A DNA stretch of 64,000 bases from Microlunatus capsulatus (lineage in GTDB: Bacteria > Actinomycetota > Actinomycetes > Propionibacteriales > Propionibacteriaceae). Position 1 is the first letter of the stretch, and each line of letters starts with the position of its first letter. This document shows, in pieces, positions 54,625 through 63,443 of this stretch. The position numbers were made by a program, and so were the translations under genes. The stretch is from positions 744,001-808,000 of the forward strand of contig NZ_JAGIOB010000001.1 in assembly GCF_017876495.1 (NCBI RefSeq), in the 5' to 3' direction. Below the pieces are notes generated by a model. It was given only the letters and a program-made list of their open reading frames with translations. It did not search any database and was not told the origin of the DNA.

Positions 54625-55974
54625 TCACGCGGCCTGCAGCACGTCGGCGCCGGTGCCCGCGGCCCCCAGCACGGCCAGCGGACGGACGCCGTCGGTCGAC
54701 CACTCGGCGACGACGGGGACCTCGCGGCCGCGCGCCTGCGCCACCAGCGGCCAGGGCTCGCCGCCGCCGCCGGTGACGGGGCAGCACCGCCCGTCGACGT
54801 CGCGGAGACGCCAGCCCGCGTCCTCGGCGGGCGGGACGGGCGCGGCCCGCAGCAGCACCGGCAGCCGGGTGGCCCAGGGGTCGGCGGCGAGCAGGTCGGC
54901 GAAGCGGCGGCGGGCGGTCGCCAGGTCGTCCTCGGGCGGCCACGGCTCTCCGAGGTGGTCGCGGGCGCCCGCCGGTCCGCTCGCGGGCTCACCGACGACG
55001 GCCCGCAGCTGCCCGGCGCCCGGGTAGAAGTGCAGGGAGCCGGCGAACCGGTCGCCGAGGACGACGGTGGTGTCCGGGGCCCCACCCGGCGGCACGAAGG
55101 TCAGCCACAGCGCCCACCGCCGGCTGTGCCGGCCCCAGAGCCAGACCCGGCGGCTCTCCAGCCGGGACTCGACGGTGTCGACCTGGCCGACCGCCCACCA
55201 GTCGTCCTCGACGCCGGGCCGGGCCAGCACGTCAGCGCGGCTCACCGGGTAGCCGACGTGGCTGCGGACCGTCGCCGCGAGGTCGGCGGGCAGGGCGTCC
55301 AGCCGGCGGTGCGCCTGGACCAGCAGGTGCAGCCCGGCGAGCTGCTCGAGCACCCGCTCGGGCCAGCCCTCGCGGCCCAGCTCGGCCGGGACGCGGCGCA
55401 GCAGGGTGGCGACGCCGGGAGCCTGGGCGTCGACCATCCGGGCGGCGACGGCGTCGACCGCGCCCCAGCCCCCGCGCTCGAGGCCGGCCAGGCCGGTGCG
55501 GACCTGGTCCTCGATCCAGGTGCTCAGCTCCTCCAGCCCACCGGCGACCCGCTCGGCCCGGGCGGCGACCCGGGCGGCGGCCGCGGCCGGGTCGGCCACC
55601 TCCCCGGCCGGTCGGGTGGCCCGGGTGGTCGCCGTCCGTCCCACCAGCCGCCGCTCCACGAACGCCGGCGGCTCGTGCTCGTCGAGCAGCCCGTCGCTCC
55701 AGGCCAGCAGCAGCGCCAGGGCGTGCTTGCAGGGCGACTTCCGGCTGGGGCAGGTGCACGTCCAGGCCTCGGTGGCCACGTCCAGGGCGACGTCGTAGGG
55801 CGTCGCCCCGCTGCCCTGGTAGCGGCCCCACAGCCGGGTGCCGCCGCGACCGGTGCCGACCCAGCCGGAGCCGGCGAGCCGGAGCGCCGCCTGCCGGGCC
55901 GCGGTGTCGGCGGCGAGCCGGAGCACGCGGGGGCGGTCCCACGCCACCGCCGCCTCCGTCGGGCCGCTCACCAT
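54625..55974 (-). CDS. SWIM zinc-finger protein
   Basis: 449 residues from the ATG at 55974. The SWIM motif CxCx(n)CxH is seen as CTCPSRKSPCKHALALLLAW at about 73-92. An N-terminal RYQGSGATPYDVALDV segment precedes it, and the C-terminal half is helical then beta-rich. SWIM domains bind DNA or protein. The ATG lies 7 nt after TACGCT, so the five-gene operon starts here with a leaderless message. Confidence 0.88.
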   Translation of the reverse strand: MVSGPTEAAVAWDRPRVLRLAADTAARQAALRLAGSGWVGTGRGGTRLWGRYQGSGATPYDVALDVATEAWTCTCPSRKSPCKHALALLLAWSDGLLDEHEPPAFVERRLVGRTATTRATRPAGEVADPAAAAARVAARAERVAGGLEELSTWIEDQVRTGLAGLERGGWGAVDAVAARMVDAQAPGVATLLRRVPAELGREGWPERVLEQLAGLHLLVQAHRRLDALPADLAATVRSHVGYPVSRADVLARPGVEDDWWAVGQVDTVESRLESRRVWLWGRHSRRWALWLTFVPPGGAPDTTVVLGDRFAGSLHFYPGAGQLRAVVGEPASGPAGARDHLGEPWPPEDDLATARRRFADLLAADPWATRLPVLLRAAPVPPAEDAGWRLRDVDGRCCPVTGGGGEPWPLVAQARGREVPVVAEWSTDGVRPLAVLGAAGTGADVLQAA

Positions 55975-55981
55975 GGCCAGG

Positions 55982-55987
55982 AGCGTA
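55982..55987 (-). promoter_or_regulatory. -10 element of the SWIM-MoxR-vWA operon
   Basis: TACGCT on the minus strand, 7 nt before the ATG at 55974; no ribosome-binding site between. All five genes downstream overlap or nearly touch. Confidence 0.6.
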
Positions 55988-56039
55988 GTTCGGAGGGCTG
56001 ACAGCGCCCTCGCCTCCTCCGCCGGCGGACCGTCCGGGC

Positions 56040-56939
56040 TCAGTCGACGTTGTGCCGGAGCCCGGTCGGCACCCGCAGCCCGAGCAGCGCCTCCGTCATC
56101 CGGGCGGCCGCGACGGCGGGGCCGACCTCGTGCATCCGCCACAGACGCGCCCCGCCCAGGGCGCAGGCGGTGGCCGCAGCCAGCGACGGGGCGAGCCGCT
56201 CGGGCTTCGCCAGCCCCGTCGACTCCCCCACGAAGTCCTTGTTGGACACCGCCGCCAGCAGCGGCAGGCCGAGGTCGGCGATCTCGGAGAGCCGGCGGGT
56301 GAGCTCCAGGGTGTGCAGGGTCGTCTTGTTGAGGTCGTGGCCGGGGTCGATGACGACCTGCTCCTCGCGGACGCCGTGGTCCAGTGCCCGCTGCACCCGC
56401 GTCTCCAGGAAGTGCTTCACCTCCGCCACCACGTCGTCGTAGCGGGGCCGGCGCAGGTGCTGGCGGGGCTCGGCGAGGCTGTGCGCGACGACCACGGTGG
56501 CGTCCGTGCCGGCGACGACGTCGGCCATCTCCGGGTGGTGCAGACCGGTCGTGTCGTTGACGACGGCCGCCCCGGCGGCGATGCTGCGGGCCGCCACCTC
56601 GGGGCGGAAGGTGTCGACGGAGATGACGACGTCGGTCGCGGCGGCGACGGCCTCCACCACCGGCAGCACCCGGTCCAGCTCCTCGGCCTCGGTCACCTCG
56701 GGCGTGTCCGGGGAGAACGGCACGCCGCCGACGTCCACCCAGCCGGCCCCGGCCGCCGCGGCGGCGAGGGCTGCCTGCACGGCCCGGTCCAGCGCGTAGG
56801 TGCGGCCCTGGTCGTAGAAGGAGTCCGGGGTCCGGTTGACGATGCCCATGACGACGATCTCGGCCGAGAAGTCGAAGGTCCGGCGGCCGATCGTGCGGAC
56901 GGGGTGCCGCAGCGGCGGCAGGTAGGGCGGGGCGCTCAC
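56040..56939 (-). CDS. folP: Dihydropteroate synthase-like protein
   Basis: 299 residues. It has the FolP TIM barrel: MGIVNRTPDSFYDQG, VDVGGVPFSPDTPEV, VISVDTFRPEV, VNDTTG, IDPGHDLNKTTLHTLEL and SNKDFVGES. The N-terminal pattern and GHDLNK resemble mycobacterial FolP2 more than FolP1; FolP2 there lacks proven synthase activity, so a role in folate synthesis is likely but not certain. The GTG start follows an MFS gene stop by 28 nt. Confidence 0.88.
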   Translation of the reverse strand: MSAPPYLPPLRHPVRTIGRRTFDFSAEIVVMGIVNRTPDSFYDQGRTYALDRAVQAALAAAAAGAGWVDVGGVPFSPDTPEVTEAEELDRVLPVVEAVAAATDVVISVDTFRPEVAARSIAAGAAVVNDTTGLHHPEMADVVAGTDATVVVAHSLAEPRQHLRRPRYDDVVAEVKHFLETRVQRALDHGVREEQVVIDPGHDLNKTTLHTLELTRRLSEIADLGLPLLAAVSNKDFVGESTGLAKPERLAPSLAAATACALGGARLWRMHEVGPAVAAARMTEALLGLRVPTGLRHNVD

Positions 56940-56967
56940 CGGGCCAGTGTTCCCCCTGGCACTGCCG

Positions 56968-58398
56968 TCAGCGTCCGGCGACCTCGTCGCCGGCGCTGCG
57001 GTGCAGCACGACGGCCTCGACCAGGGGCGCCAGCATGAGGACGGCCAGGACCACGAAGGCGACGGCGTAGGGCGTCACCGGTCCGGTCGCGCCCGGACCC
57101 GCCGTCAGGTCGACGACGCGCAGGATGACGGCGCCGACAGCCACGCCCAGCCCGACGGCCACCTGCTGCAGCGTCGAGGCGAGGGTGTTGGCGTCGGTCA
57201 TGTCGGCGGGCTCGAGGTCGGCGAACTGGAGGGAGTTGTAGGCGCTGAAGCCGACGGAGCGGAAGACGCCGCTGAGCAGCAGGACCGCGCCGATGACCAC
57301 GAGCGGGGTGCCGGGCCGGAGCGCGGCGATGGCCAGGAAGACGAGCAGGCCGCCGGCGACGCTGGCGATGAGCACGCTGCGGAAGCCGAACCGCCGGATC
57401 AGCGGGCTGGTCGCGGGCTTGATGCCGACGTTGCCGAGGAACAGCAGCAGGACGAGCAGGCCGGCCTGCACCGGTGACCACCCGAAGCCCACCTGGAACA
57501 TCAGCGGCAGCAGGAACGGCACCGCGCTGATCACCATCCGGTAGACGCCGCCGCCGACGTTGCTCACCCGGAAGGACTGCAGCCGCAGAGCCCCGAACCG
57601 CAGCAGCGGGTGCGCGGCGCGCCGCAGCCAGACCGCGGTGAGCACCCCCAGCAGGACGGCGCCGACGAGGGTGCCGAGCGGGGCGAGCGGGCCGCCCCCG
57701 TGCTGGGGCCCCAGCAGCTCCAGCCCGACGAGCAGGGCGGCCAGCGTGCCGGCGCAGAGCGAGAAGCCGACGAGGTCCAGCGGGGGCACGGCGGGCGCGG
57801 TGTCCACGGCCGGGACGACCCGGGCCGCGACCACGAGGGCCACCACCCCCAGGGGCAGGTTGATGAGGAAGATCCAGTGCCAGCTGGCCACGCCGACGAT
57901 CCAGCCGCCCAGCGCCGGCGCGATCACCGGGGCGACCAGCGCCGGCCAGGTGAGGTAGGCGACGGCGTCCAGCAGGTCCTTCTTCGTGGTGGCCCGCAGC
58001 ACCACCAGCCGGCCGACGGGGACCATCAGCGCGCCGCCGACGCCCTGCAGGACGCGCATCCCGACGAGCATCGGCAGGTTGACGCTGAGCGCGCACAGCA
58101 GCGAGGCGACGGTGAAGATCGCGATGGCGCTCATCAGCACGCGCCGGCCGCCGTAGCGGTCGGTCAGCCAGCCGCTGATCGGGATGCCGACGGCGATGGT
58201 GACCAGGTAGGCGGTCATGGCGAGGTTGACGTCGACGGGGGCGACGCCGAGGTCCCCGGCGATCGCGGGCGCGGCCGTGGCGATGATCGTGCCGTCCAGG
58301 TTCTCCATGAAGAACGTGCCCGCCACCAGCAGCGCGAGCGGCCGGTTGAGGGTCGCCGAGCGCCGTCGGGCGGGCCGGGAGGGGGCGGGCGCGGTCAC
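56968..58398 (-). CDS. MFS drug exporter (DHA2, EmrB/QacA type)
   Basis: 476 residues, about 14 membrane helices. Motif D1 LDGTIIATAAPAIAGDLG, motif A GWLTDRYGGRRVL and motif B LQGVGGALMVPVGRL-type are in place. The family exports hydrophobic drugs by proton antiport. GTG start; TAGGGT at 58407-58412 (minus) lies 8 nt upstream, and the palindrome GAACCGGTTC (58415-58424) sits just upstream of that -10. No regulator gene is adjacent. Confidence 0.93.
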   Translation of the reverse strand: MTAPAPSRPARRRSATLNRPLALLVAGTFFMENLDGTIIATAAPAIAGDLGVAPVDVNLAMTAYLVTIAVGIPISGWLTDRYGGRRVLMSAIAIFTVASLLCALSVNLPMLVGMRVLQGVGGALMVPVGRLVVLRATTKKDLLDAVAYLTWPALVAPVIAPALGGWIVGVASWHWIFLINLPLGVVALVVAARVVPAVDTAPAVPPLDLVGFSLCAGTLAALLVGLELLGPQHGGGPLAPLGTLVGAVLLGVLTAVWLRRAAHPLLRFGALRLQSFRVSNVGGGVYRMVISAVPFLLPLMFQVGFGWSPVQAGLLVLLLFLGNVGIKPATSPLIRRFGFRSVLIASVAGGLLVFLAIAALRPGTPLVVIGAVLLLSGVFRSVGFSAYNSLQFADLEPADMTDANTLASTLQQVAVGLGVAVGAVILRVVDLTAGPGATGPVTPYAVAFVVLAVLMLAPLVEAVVLHRSAGDEVAGR

Positions 58399-58406
58399 GG
58401 GCCCTG

Positions 58407-58424
58407 ACCCTACCGAACCGGTTC
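58407..58424 (-). promoter_or_regulatory. MFS promoter with palindromic operator candidate
   Basis: -10 TAGGGT (58407-58412), then GAACCGGTTC, a perfect 10-bp palindrome (58415-58424), in the -35/-10 spacer. This is where a TetR/MarR-type repressor would bind. Confidence 0.5.
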
Positions 58425-58503
58425 AGGTCGGCCCGTGCGGCGAGCGGGGGCGGACCGCGGGCGACGGCTGCGGGCTGTCGGCGGTCGGTGGTTCGATGAG
58501 CGG

Positions 58504-58854
58504 GTGGGGGCGAGCAGCGACGACTTCTGGGACCTGGCCCGGCAGCTCGACGGCGTCGAGCAGGTCGACCACGGCCGCTACGTGCACGTCCTCACGCACG
58601 GCCACGGCTTCGGCTACCTGTGGCTGCCCACCCAGACGGTGGGGCTCAAGCAGGAGCTCAGCGAGCAGATCGCCCTGGTGGCCGAGAGGCCGGACGTGTT
58701 CGAGGTCCAGTTCACGACCGGCGCTTTCGGCTGGGTCGTCGTCCACCTCGCCGGCGTCGAGCGCGGTGAGCTCGCCGAGCTGACGTACGAGGCCTGGCGG
58801 CTGACGGCGCCGGCCTCCGTGGTCGCCGAGCGGGGTGACCGGCTGCCGCTCTGA
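58504..58854 (+). CDS. MmcQ/YjbR-like protein
   Basis: 116 residues from the GTG at 58504, 6 nt after TTCGAT (58492-58497). The pattern is SDDFWDLARQLDGVEQVDHGRYVHVLTHGHGFGYLWL...FGWVVVHLAGVERGELAELTYEAWRLTAP. It is a diverged relative of the YjbR-like gene at 16967 with the same C-terminal EAWR. Function is unknown. It diverges from the MFS gene. Confidence 0.78.
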   Translation: MGASSDDFWDLARQLDGVEQVDHGRYVHVLTHGHGFGYLWLPTQTVGLKQELSEQIALVAERPDVFEVQFTTGAFGWVVVHLAGVERGELAELTYEAWRLTAPASVVAERGDRLPL

Positions 58855-58939
58855 CGGTGCCGCCGCGCCGGTCCGCCGGTCCGCCGCCCCGACCCGGCCG
58901 TCGGCGACGATGGCAGCCCCGACCTCCCCAGGAGCCCCC

Positions 58940-59560
58940 GTGTCCTTCCCCCCTCCCGGTCCGCCGCCCGGCGCCCGGACCGCGCCCCCGCCGCCCGGCC
59001 CGGCCCCGCTGCACCTGCCGCAGCACGACGCCACGCCCCGTCAGGCCGCCGAGCGGTTCTTCCGCAAGTACGCCGACTTCTCCGGCCGGGCCACCCGCAG
59101 CGAGTACTGGTGGTGGACGCTGATCGCCTCCGTGATCTCCGCGGTCCTGCAGGTGGGCGGCACCCTCGCCCTGGGCGGCACCCTGCTCCCGGGCCTGGAC
59201 GGGACGCTGCCCGACCTCCGCACGTTCCTGGTGCCGCTCATCCCCAGCCTGGTCTGGTCCCTGGCCGTGCTCGTCCCCGGCATCGCCCTGACCGTCCGCC
59301 GGCTGCACGACGGCAACCGCTCGGGCTGGTGGTACCTCGCGGTCCTGCCCAGCCTGGCCGGCAGCGTCCTGCAGCTGGTGGCGGTCAGCTCGATGGACGA
59401 GCAGCGGCTGGCGGCCGGCGACCTGGGCGGGCTCGCGCTGGGACCGCTGATCGGCGGCGGGGTGCTGAGCCTGGTCGGGCTCGTCGGCTCCATCGCGGTG
59501 CTCGTGTTCCTCATCCTCGGCCCCGACCCGCGCGGCGTCCGGTTCGACCGCCGCGGCTGA
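58940..59560 (+). CDS. DUF805 membrane protein
   Basis: 206 residues from the GTG at 58940, with AGGAG 6 nt upstream; ATG 58910 is less likely. A Pro-rich N-terminus precedes the DUF805 core: FFRKYADFSGRATRSEYWWW, then four hydrophobic helices and the conserved ALTVRRLHDGNRSGWWYL. Function is unknown; many are small inner-membrane proteins. Ends in LGPDPRGVRFDRRG. Confidence 0.9.
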   Translation: MSFPPPGPPPGARTAPPPPGPAPLHLPQHDATPRQAAERFFRKYADFSGRATRSEYWWWTLIASVISAVLQVGGTLALGGTLLPGLDGTLPDLRTFLVPLIPSLVWSLAVLVPGIALTVRRLHDGNRSGWWYLAVLPSLAGSVLQLVAVSSMDEQRLAAGDLGGLALGPLIGGGVLSLVGLVGSIAVLVFLILGPDPRGVRFDRRG

Positions 59561-59644
59561 GGTCACGAGCGGGGCACGACGCGCGGTGACCGCGCCGTCC
59601 GCCACGTCCGAGCGCCTACGATCCGACGGCCGCCGTCCTGCGAC

Positions 59645-60190
59645 GTGGCGTCGGCGAGGACGGAGCGCGTGGTGAGGTCGGCCCTGGTCCCGGTCGTCGG
59701 GGTGGTGACGGCGGCGGCCGTCGTCCTCGGCGCGGTCGTGGCGTTCACGGGCTCCGACGACGACCGCCAGCGGGCCACCGTCGTGCGGGTCGTCGACGGC
59801 GACACCCTCGTCGTCGACTACGACGACGCGCAGCACCGGGTCCGGCTGCTCAACGTCGACACCCCGGAGACGGTCGCCCCGGGCCAGCCCGTGCAGTGCC
59901 TCGGGCCCGAGGCCACGGCCTTCCTGGAGACCCGGCTGCCCGTCGGCGCGCCGGTCGTCCTGCGTTTCGACGAGGACCGTCTGGACCGCTACGACCGCGA
60001 GCTGGCCGGTGTGTTCGACGCCGACGACGTGCTGGTCAACGCCGAGATCGCCCGCGCCGGGCTCGGCGTCGCCGTCGTCCACGAGCCCAACCGCCGCTTC
60101 TACGCGCAGGTGCGCGACGCCCAGGAGCAGGCCGAGGCGCACCAGGTCGGCCGCTTCTCCCCGACGCTGGCCTGCACCCCGGCCGGGTAG
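59645..60190 (+). CDS. Membrane-anchored thermonuclease-like (SNase) protein
   Basis: 181 residues from the GTG at 59645, or 173 from GTG 59669, which has GGAG nearby. An N-terminal helix (SALVPVVGVVTAAAVVLGAVVAF) anchors or exports it. The SNase fold: VVRVVDGDTLVVDYDD, HRVRLLNVDTPETV, DRYDRELAGVF and VNAEIARAGLGVAVV, with the active Arg/Glu residues in their usual places. It probably cleaves DNA or RNA outside the cell. TACGAT at 59617-59622 is a likely -10. Confidence 0.9.
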   Translation: MASARTERVVRSALVPVVGVVTAAAVVLGAVVAFTGSDDDRQRATVVRVVDGDTLVVDYDDAQHRVRLLNVDTPETVAPGQPVQCLGPEATAFLETRLPVGAPVVLRFDEDRLDRYDRELAGVFDADDVLVNAEIARAGLGVAVVHEPNRRFYAQVRDAQEQAEAHQVGRFSPTLACTPAG

Positions 60191-60216
60191 CGCTGCTGCA
60201 CCCCGAGGTGCTCGCC

Positions 60217-60236
60217 GCACCCCGACGCCGGGGTGC
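60217..60236. terminator. Convergent terminator hairpin
   Basis: GCACCCCG/CGGGGTGC with a 4-nt loop, between the SNase and methyltransferase genes. Two more CACCCCG/CCGGGGTG units flank it and can pair in other ways. Confidence 0.65.
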
Positions 60237-60275
60237 AGGAGCGACCCCGGGGTGCGGGAGCGAGGGCGCGCGGCC

Positions 60276-60887
60276 TCAGGCCGTGGCCCGGCCCTCGTAG
60301 AAGTAGCGCGCCGCGCGCGGCAGCCCGGGCTCGTAGGAGCGGTCGAGGACGGTCCAGGTGAGGCCCGCCCGCTCGACGAGGTCGGCCACGTCGCGGTCGA
60401 GGACGCAGCCGGCGACGGCGCGGTTGAGCCCGCTCCAGCGGCGCTGGGCCCGGGCGACGCCCCCGTCGGGGGCCAGACCGTGCTCGACGAGGTGCAGGAC
60501 CGCCCCCGGCCGGAGGACGCGCCGGACCTCGCGGAGCGCGGCCAGCGGGTCGGGCACCGCGCAGAGGCTCCACGTGCAGAGGGCGGCGTCGAAGCGGTCG
60601 TCGGGCAGCGGGAGCCGCTGGGCGTCGTCGCCGACCACGGCGACCGGCACGGCGGACGCGGCACGCCGTCCCGCGGCCAGCTCCAGCGCCACGGCGGAGG
60701 GCTCGACGGCCGCCACCGCTGTCACGGCCGCCGGCAGGTGGGGCTGGTTGAGGCCCGAGCCGTAGCCCACCTCGAGGACCTCCCCCACCAGGCCGGCGCA
60801 CACCCGCCGCCGGATCGCCGCGGTCTGGGCGTCGCCCAGCGCGGCGGCCAGCAGCCGCGGCTGCAGGTGGCGGCGGTAGAGGCCCAT
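60276..60887 (-). CDS. SAM-dependent class I methyltransferase
   Basis: 203 residues from the ATG at 60887, with GGTGAG upstream. SAM motif VLEVGYGSGLNQPHLP (motif I), then VVGDDAQRLPLPDDRFDAALC and a LREVRRVLRPGAVLHLVEHGL segment. It is of the methyltransferase 11 (UbiE/COQ5-like) group; the substrate is unknown. It stands alone between convergent and divergent neighbours. Confidence 0.88.
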   Translation of the reverse strand: MGLYRRHLQPRLLAAALGDAQTAAIRRRVCAGLVGEVLEVGYGSGLNQPHLPAAVTAVAAVEPSAVALELAAGRRAASAVPVAVVGDDAQRLPLPDDRFDAALCTWSLCAVPDPLAALREVRRVLRPGAVLHLVEHGLAPDGGVARAQRRWSGLNRAVAGCVLDRDVADLVERAGLTWTVLDRSYEPGLPRAARYFYEGRATA

Positions 60888-60945
60888 GCGCTCACCCTGG
60901 CCGGACGGGCCCGACCCGGCAAGAGGTGCCGGGCCGGGTCGCGGC

Positions 60946-61539
60946 TCAGCTGAAGGCGGTGAACCGGTTGAGCTTGTTCCAGGCCACGACGTCGTCAGCG
61001 CCGAACCAGACGCCCTTGCGCGTCGGCTCGTCGGGGTCGGCGATCTTGTACGCGCCGTCGCGGTAGCCGACGATCGCCACGTAGTGGCCGGCCGAGTAGG
61101 TGTCACCGGCGACCCGGTCCATGTTGATCACCACCGCGTGGCCCGCGTCGATGCTCGCGACCACCCGCATCCGGAGGCGCTCCTTCAGCGTGCCGGCGGG
61201 CGGCTGGCGGAACACGTAGCGGTGCGCCGCTCCGGTCAGGCCGAGCCGCTGGTTCAGCACGGCCGCGATCCGCAGCGGGTCCTGCAGCCCGGACCCGCCC
61301 GACAGGCCGAGGTCGCGCGCGAGGCCGGCCTGCGTCGGGTTCCGCCGCGAGCTCAGGGCGATGAAGCTGCTGGCCGCCGAGCACCACGACTGGGTCTGCT
61401 GGCGGACGTACTCGTAGGCCACGGTGCGCTGCGCACCGGCCTGCGCCGTCGTGGCCGGCAGCACGCCGACGAGGGTGCCGGCACCGAGGCCGACGCCGAG
61501 GCCGAGAGCCTGACGACGGGAGAGCGAGGGGTTCTGCAT
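60946..61539 (-). CDS. Tat-exported C39-like cysteine peptidase
   Basis: 197 residues from the ATG at 61539, with CAGGAGGAA just upstream. The signal SRRQALGLGVGLGAG has a twin-arginine motif. The papain-like core has QTQSWCSAASSFIAL (Cys), SAGHYVAIVGYRDGAYKIADP (His, then Asp). It is close to C39-like families that trim peptides or cleave bacteriocin leaders, but here there is no ABC transporter. It is likely a secreted peptidase. Confidence 0.85.
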   Translation of the reverse strand: MQNPSLSRRQALGLGVGLGAGTLVGVLPATTAQAGAQRTVAYEYVRQQTQSWCSAASSFIALSSRRNPTQAGLARDLGLSGGSGLQDPLRIAAVLNQRLGLTGAAHRYVFRQPPAGTLKERLRMRVVASIDAGHAVVINMDRVAGDTYSAGHYVAIVGYRDGAYKIADPDEPTRKGVWFGADDVVAWNKLNRFTAFS

Positions 61540-61820
61540 GGTTCCTCCTGAGGGGATCGGGTGCGCCCACGCAACCACGGCAGCGGGTCACCCCGACCCC
61601 GTCCGCCGACGCCCCGGGAGCCCCGCGTCAGGCCCCCGCCGACCGATGGTCGGCGAGCGGTCGACGCCGTCGCCTTGACCGTTCACCCGGTCCACCGACG
61701 GTCGCCGAGCCTCCGCGCCGCGTTCACCCGAGCGCCGTCGGGGCGCGGTCTGCGGCTGGGAGGAAGGGGGTGCCCCCGCCCGCACCCGCGGGCCCCGTTC
61801 CCCCCGAGACGGAGATCCCG

Positions 61821-63410
61821 ATGGCCCCCACCCCCACCCTGTCCCGCCGCCGGCTGCTGGGCGGCGCCGGAGCCGGCGCGCTGCTGCTCGGCACCGGCCT
61901 GGTCGACGTCGGCGACGCCGGCGCCGCAGTCCGCCTGCGCCGCAACCCCTTCACCCTCGGCGTCGCCTCCGGGGACCCACGCCCCGACGGCGTCGTCCTC
62001 TGGACGCGGCTGGCGCCCGAGCCCTTCGAGCCCGACGGCCGCGGCGGCATGGGGAAGAAGTCCGTCCGCGTCCGCTGGGAGGTCGCGGCCGACGAGCGGT
62101 TCCGCCGGGTGGTCCGGCGCGGCAGCGCCGTGGCCAGCGCGGAGCTCGGCCACTCGGTGCACCCCGAGGTCGACGGCCTGGAGCCGGACCGGCGCTACTG
62201 GTACCGCTTCCGCGTCGGCGACCACCTCTCCCCCGTCGGCCGCACCCGCACCTTCCCCCGCCGCGGCAGCGCGCCGAAGGACCTGCGCTTCGCCTTCGCC
62301 TCCTGCCAGGCCTGGCACGACGGCTACTACACGGCCTACGACCACATGGCCGAGGAGGACCTCGACCTCGTCGTGCACCTGGGCGACTACCTCTACGAGA
62401 AGGGGCTGAAGTCGAACAAGCGCGGGGTGGACCTGCCCGCGCACTTCGACCCCGAGACCTTCAGCCTGGCCCGCTACCGGCTGCAGTACGCGCTGTACAA
62501 GGCCGAGCGGCCGCTGCAGCGGGCGCACGCGGCCTTCCCCTGGATCCAAACCATCGACGACCACGAGGTCGAGAACAACTTCGCCGACGACCGCTCCCAG
62601 GCCGACACGGGCTCCGACCAGGACCCCGCCGTCTTCCGCCGCCGTCGGGCCCGGGCCTTCCAGGCGATGTACGAGAACATGCCGCTGCGCCGCAGCCAGC
62701 TGCCCGACGGCCCGGACGTGCGGCTCCATCGCCGGCTCCCCTACGGCACCCTCGCCGACTTCACCATGCTCGACACCCGGCAGTACCGCAGCGACCAGCC
62801 GTGCGGCGACGGCGAGTCCGCGAGCTGCGACGAGCGCTACGACCCCGACCAGACCATGCTGGGCGGCAAGCAGAAGCGCTGGCTGCTCGACGGCTTCTCC
62901 AGCTCGCGCGCGCAGTGGCAGGTGCTGGGCAACCAGGCGCCGATGGGCCAGACCGACCTCACCCCCGGCGGCGACGAGACGCGGGTGTACCTCGACCCCT
63001 GGGACGGGTACGTCGCCGAGCGCAACCAGGTCCTCGGCGAGGCGCAGGACCGCGGGGTGCGCAACCTCGTCGTCATCACCGGCGACCGGCACCAGAACTA
63101 CGCCCTGGACCTCAAGCGGGACTACGACGACGCCCGCTCCGCCGTCGTCGGGACCGAGTTCGTCGGCACCTCGATCACCAGCGGGGGCGACGGCGGCGAC
63201 CGGACGCCCGAGATCGCGAACCTGCTGGCCGCCAACCCGCACTTCCGGTTCGCCAACTCCCAGCGGGGCTACGTCCGCGTGCACGTCGACCGGGAGCGCT
63301 GGCGGAGCGACTTCCGGGTGGTGCCCTACGTGCTGCGGAAGGGTGCGCCGGTCAGCACCCGGGCCAGCCTCGTCGTCCAGGACGGGCGTCCCGGCGTGCA
63401 GACCAGCTGA
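61821..63410 (+). CDS. phoD: Tat-exported alkaline phosphatase D
   Basis: 529 residues from the ATG at 61821, GGAG 8 nt upstream. Tat signal SRRRLLGGAGAG. PhoD core: PFTLGVASGDPRPDGVVLWTRLAP, FASCQAWHDG, VVHLGDYLYEKG, TIDDHEVENNF and the C-terminal ITGDRHQN, giving the Fe/Ca ligands. It hydrolyses phosphodiesters and monoesters and is usually induced at low phosphate by PhoP; no clear PHO box is seen just upstream. Confidence 0.94.
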   Translation: MAPTPTLSRRRLLGGAGAGALLLGTGLVDVGDAGAAVRLRRNPFTLGVASGDPRPDGVVLWTRLAPEPFEPDGRGGMGKKSVRVRWEVAADERFRRVVRRGSAVASAELGHSVHPEVDGLEPDRRYWYRFRVGDHLSPVGRTRTFPRRGSAPKDLRFAFASCQAWHDGYYTAYDHMAEEDLDLVVHLGDYLYEKGLKSNKRGVDLPAHFDPETFSLARYRLQYALYKAERPLQRAHAAFPWIQTIDDHEVENNFADDRSQADTGSDQDPAVFRRRRARAFQAMYENMPLRRSQLPDGPDVRLHRRLPYGTLADFTMLDTRQYRSDQPCGDGESASCDERYDPDQTMLGGKQKRWLLDGFSSSRAQWQVLGNQAPMGQTDLTPGGDETRVYLDPWDGYVAERNQVLGEAQDRGVRNLVVITGDRHQNYALDLKRDYDDARSAVVGTEFVGTSITSGGDGGDRTPEIANLLAANPHFRFANSQRGYVRVHVDRERWRSDFRVVPYVLRKGAPVSTRASLVVQDGRPGVQTS

Positions 63411-63424
63411 GCCAGACCGCCCGG

Positions 63425-63443
63425 CCCGCGGGCTCCCCGCGGG
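63425..63443. terminator. phoD/permease terminator hairpin
   Basis: CCCGCGG/CCGCGGG with a 5-nt loop, directly before the permease stop codon; convergent genes. Confidence 0.65.

Noticed and set aside
56040-56939. Part of the MoxR operon
   Set aside because: FolP-like gene lies upstream on the same strand but 65 bp away from the leaderless SWIM start, with its own pathway.
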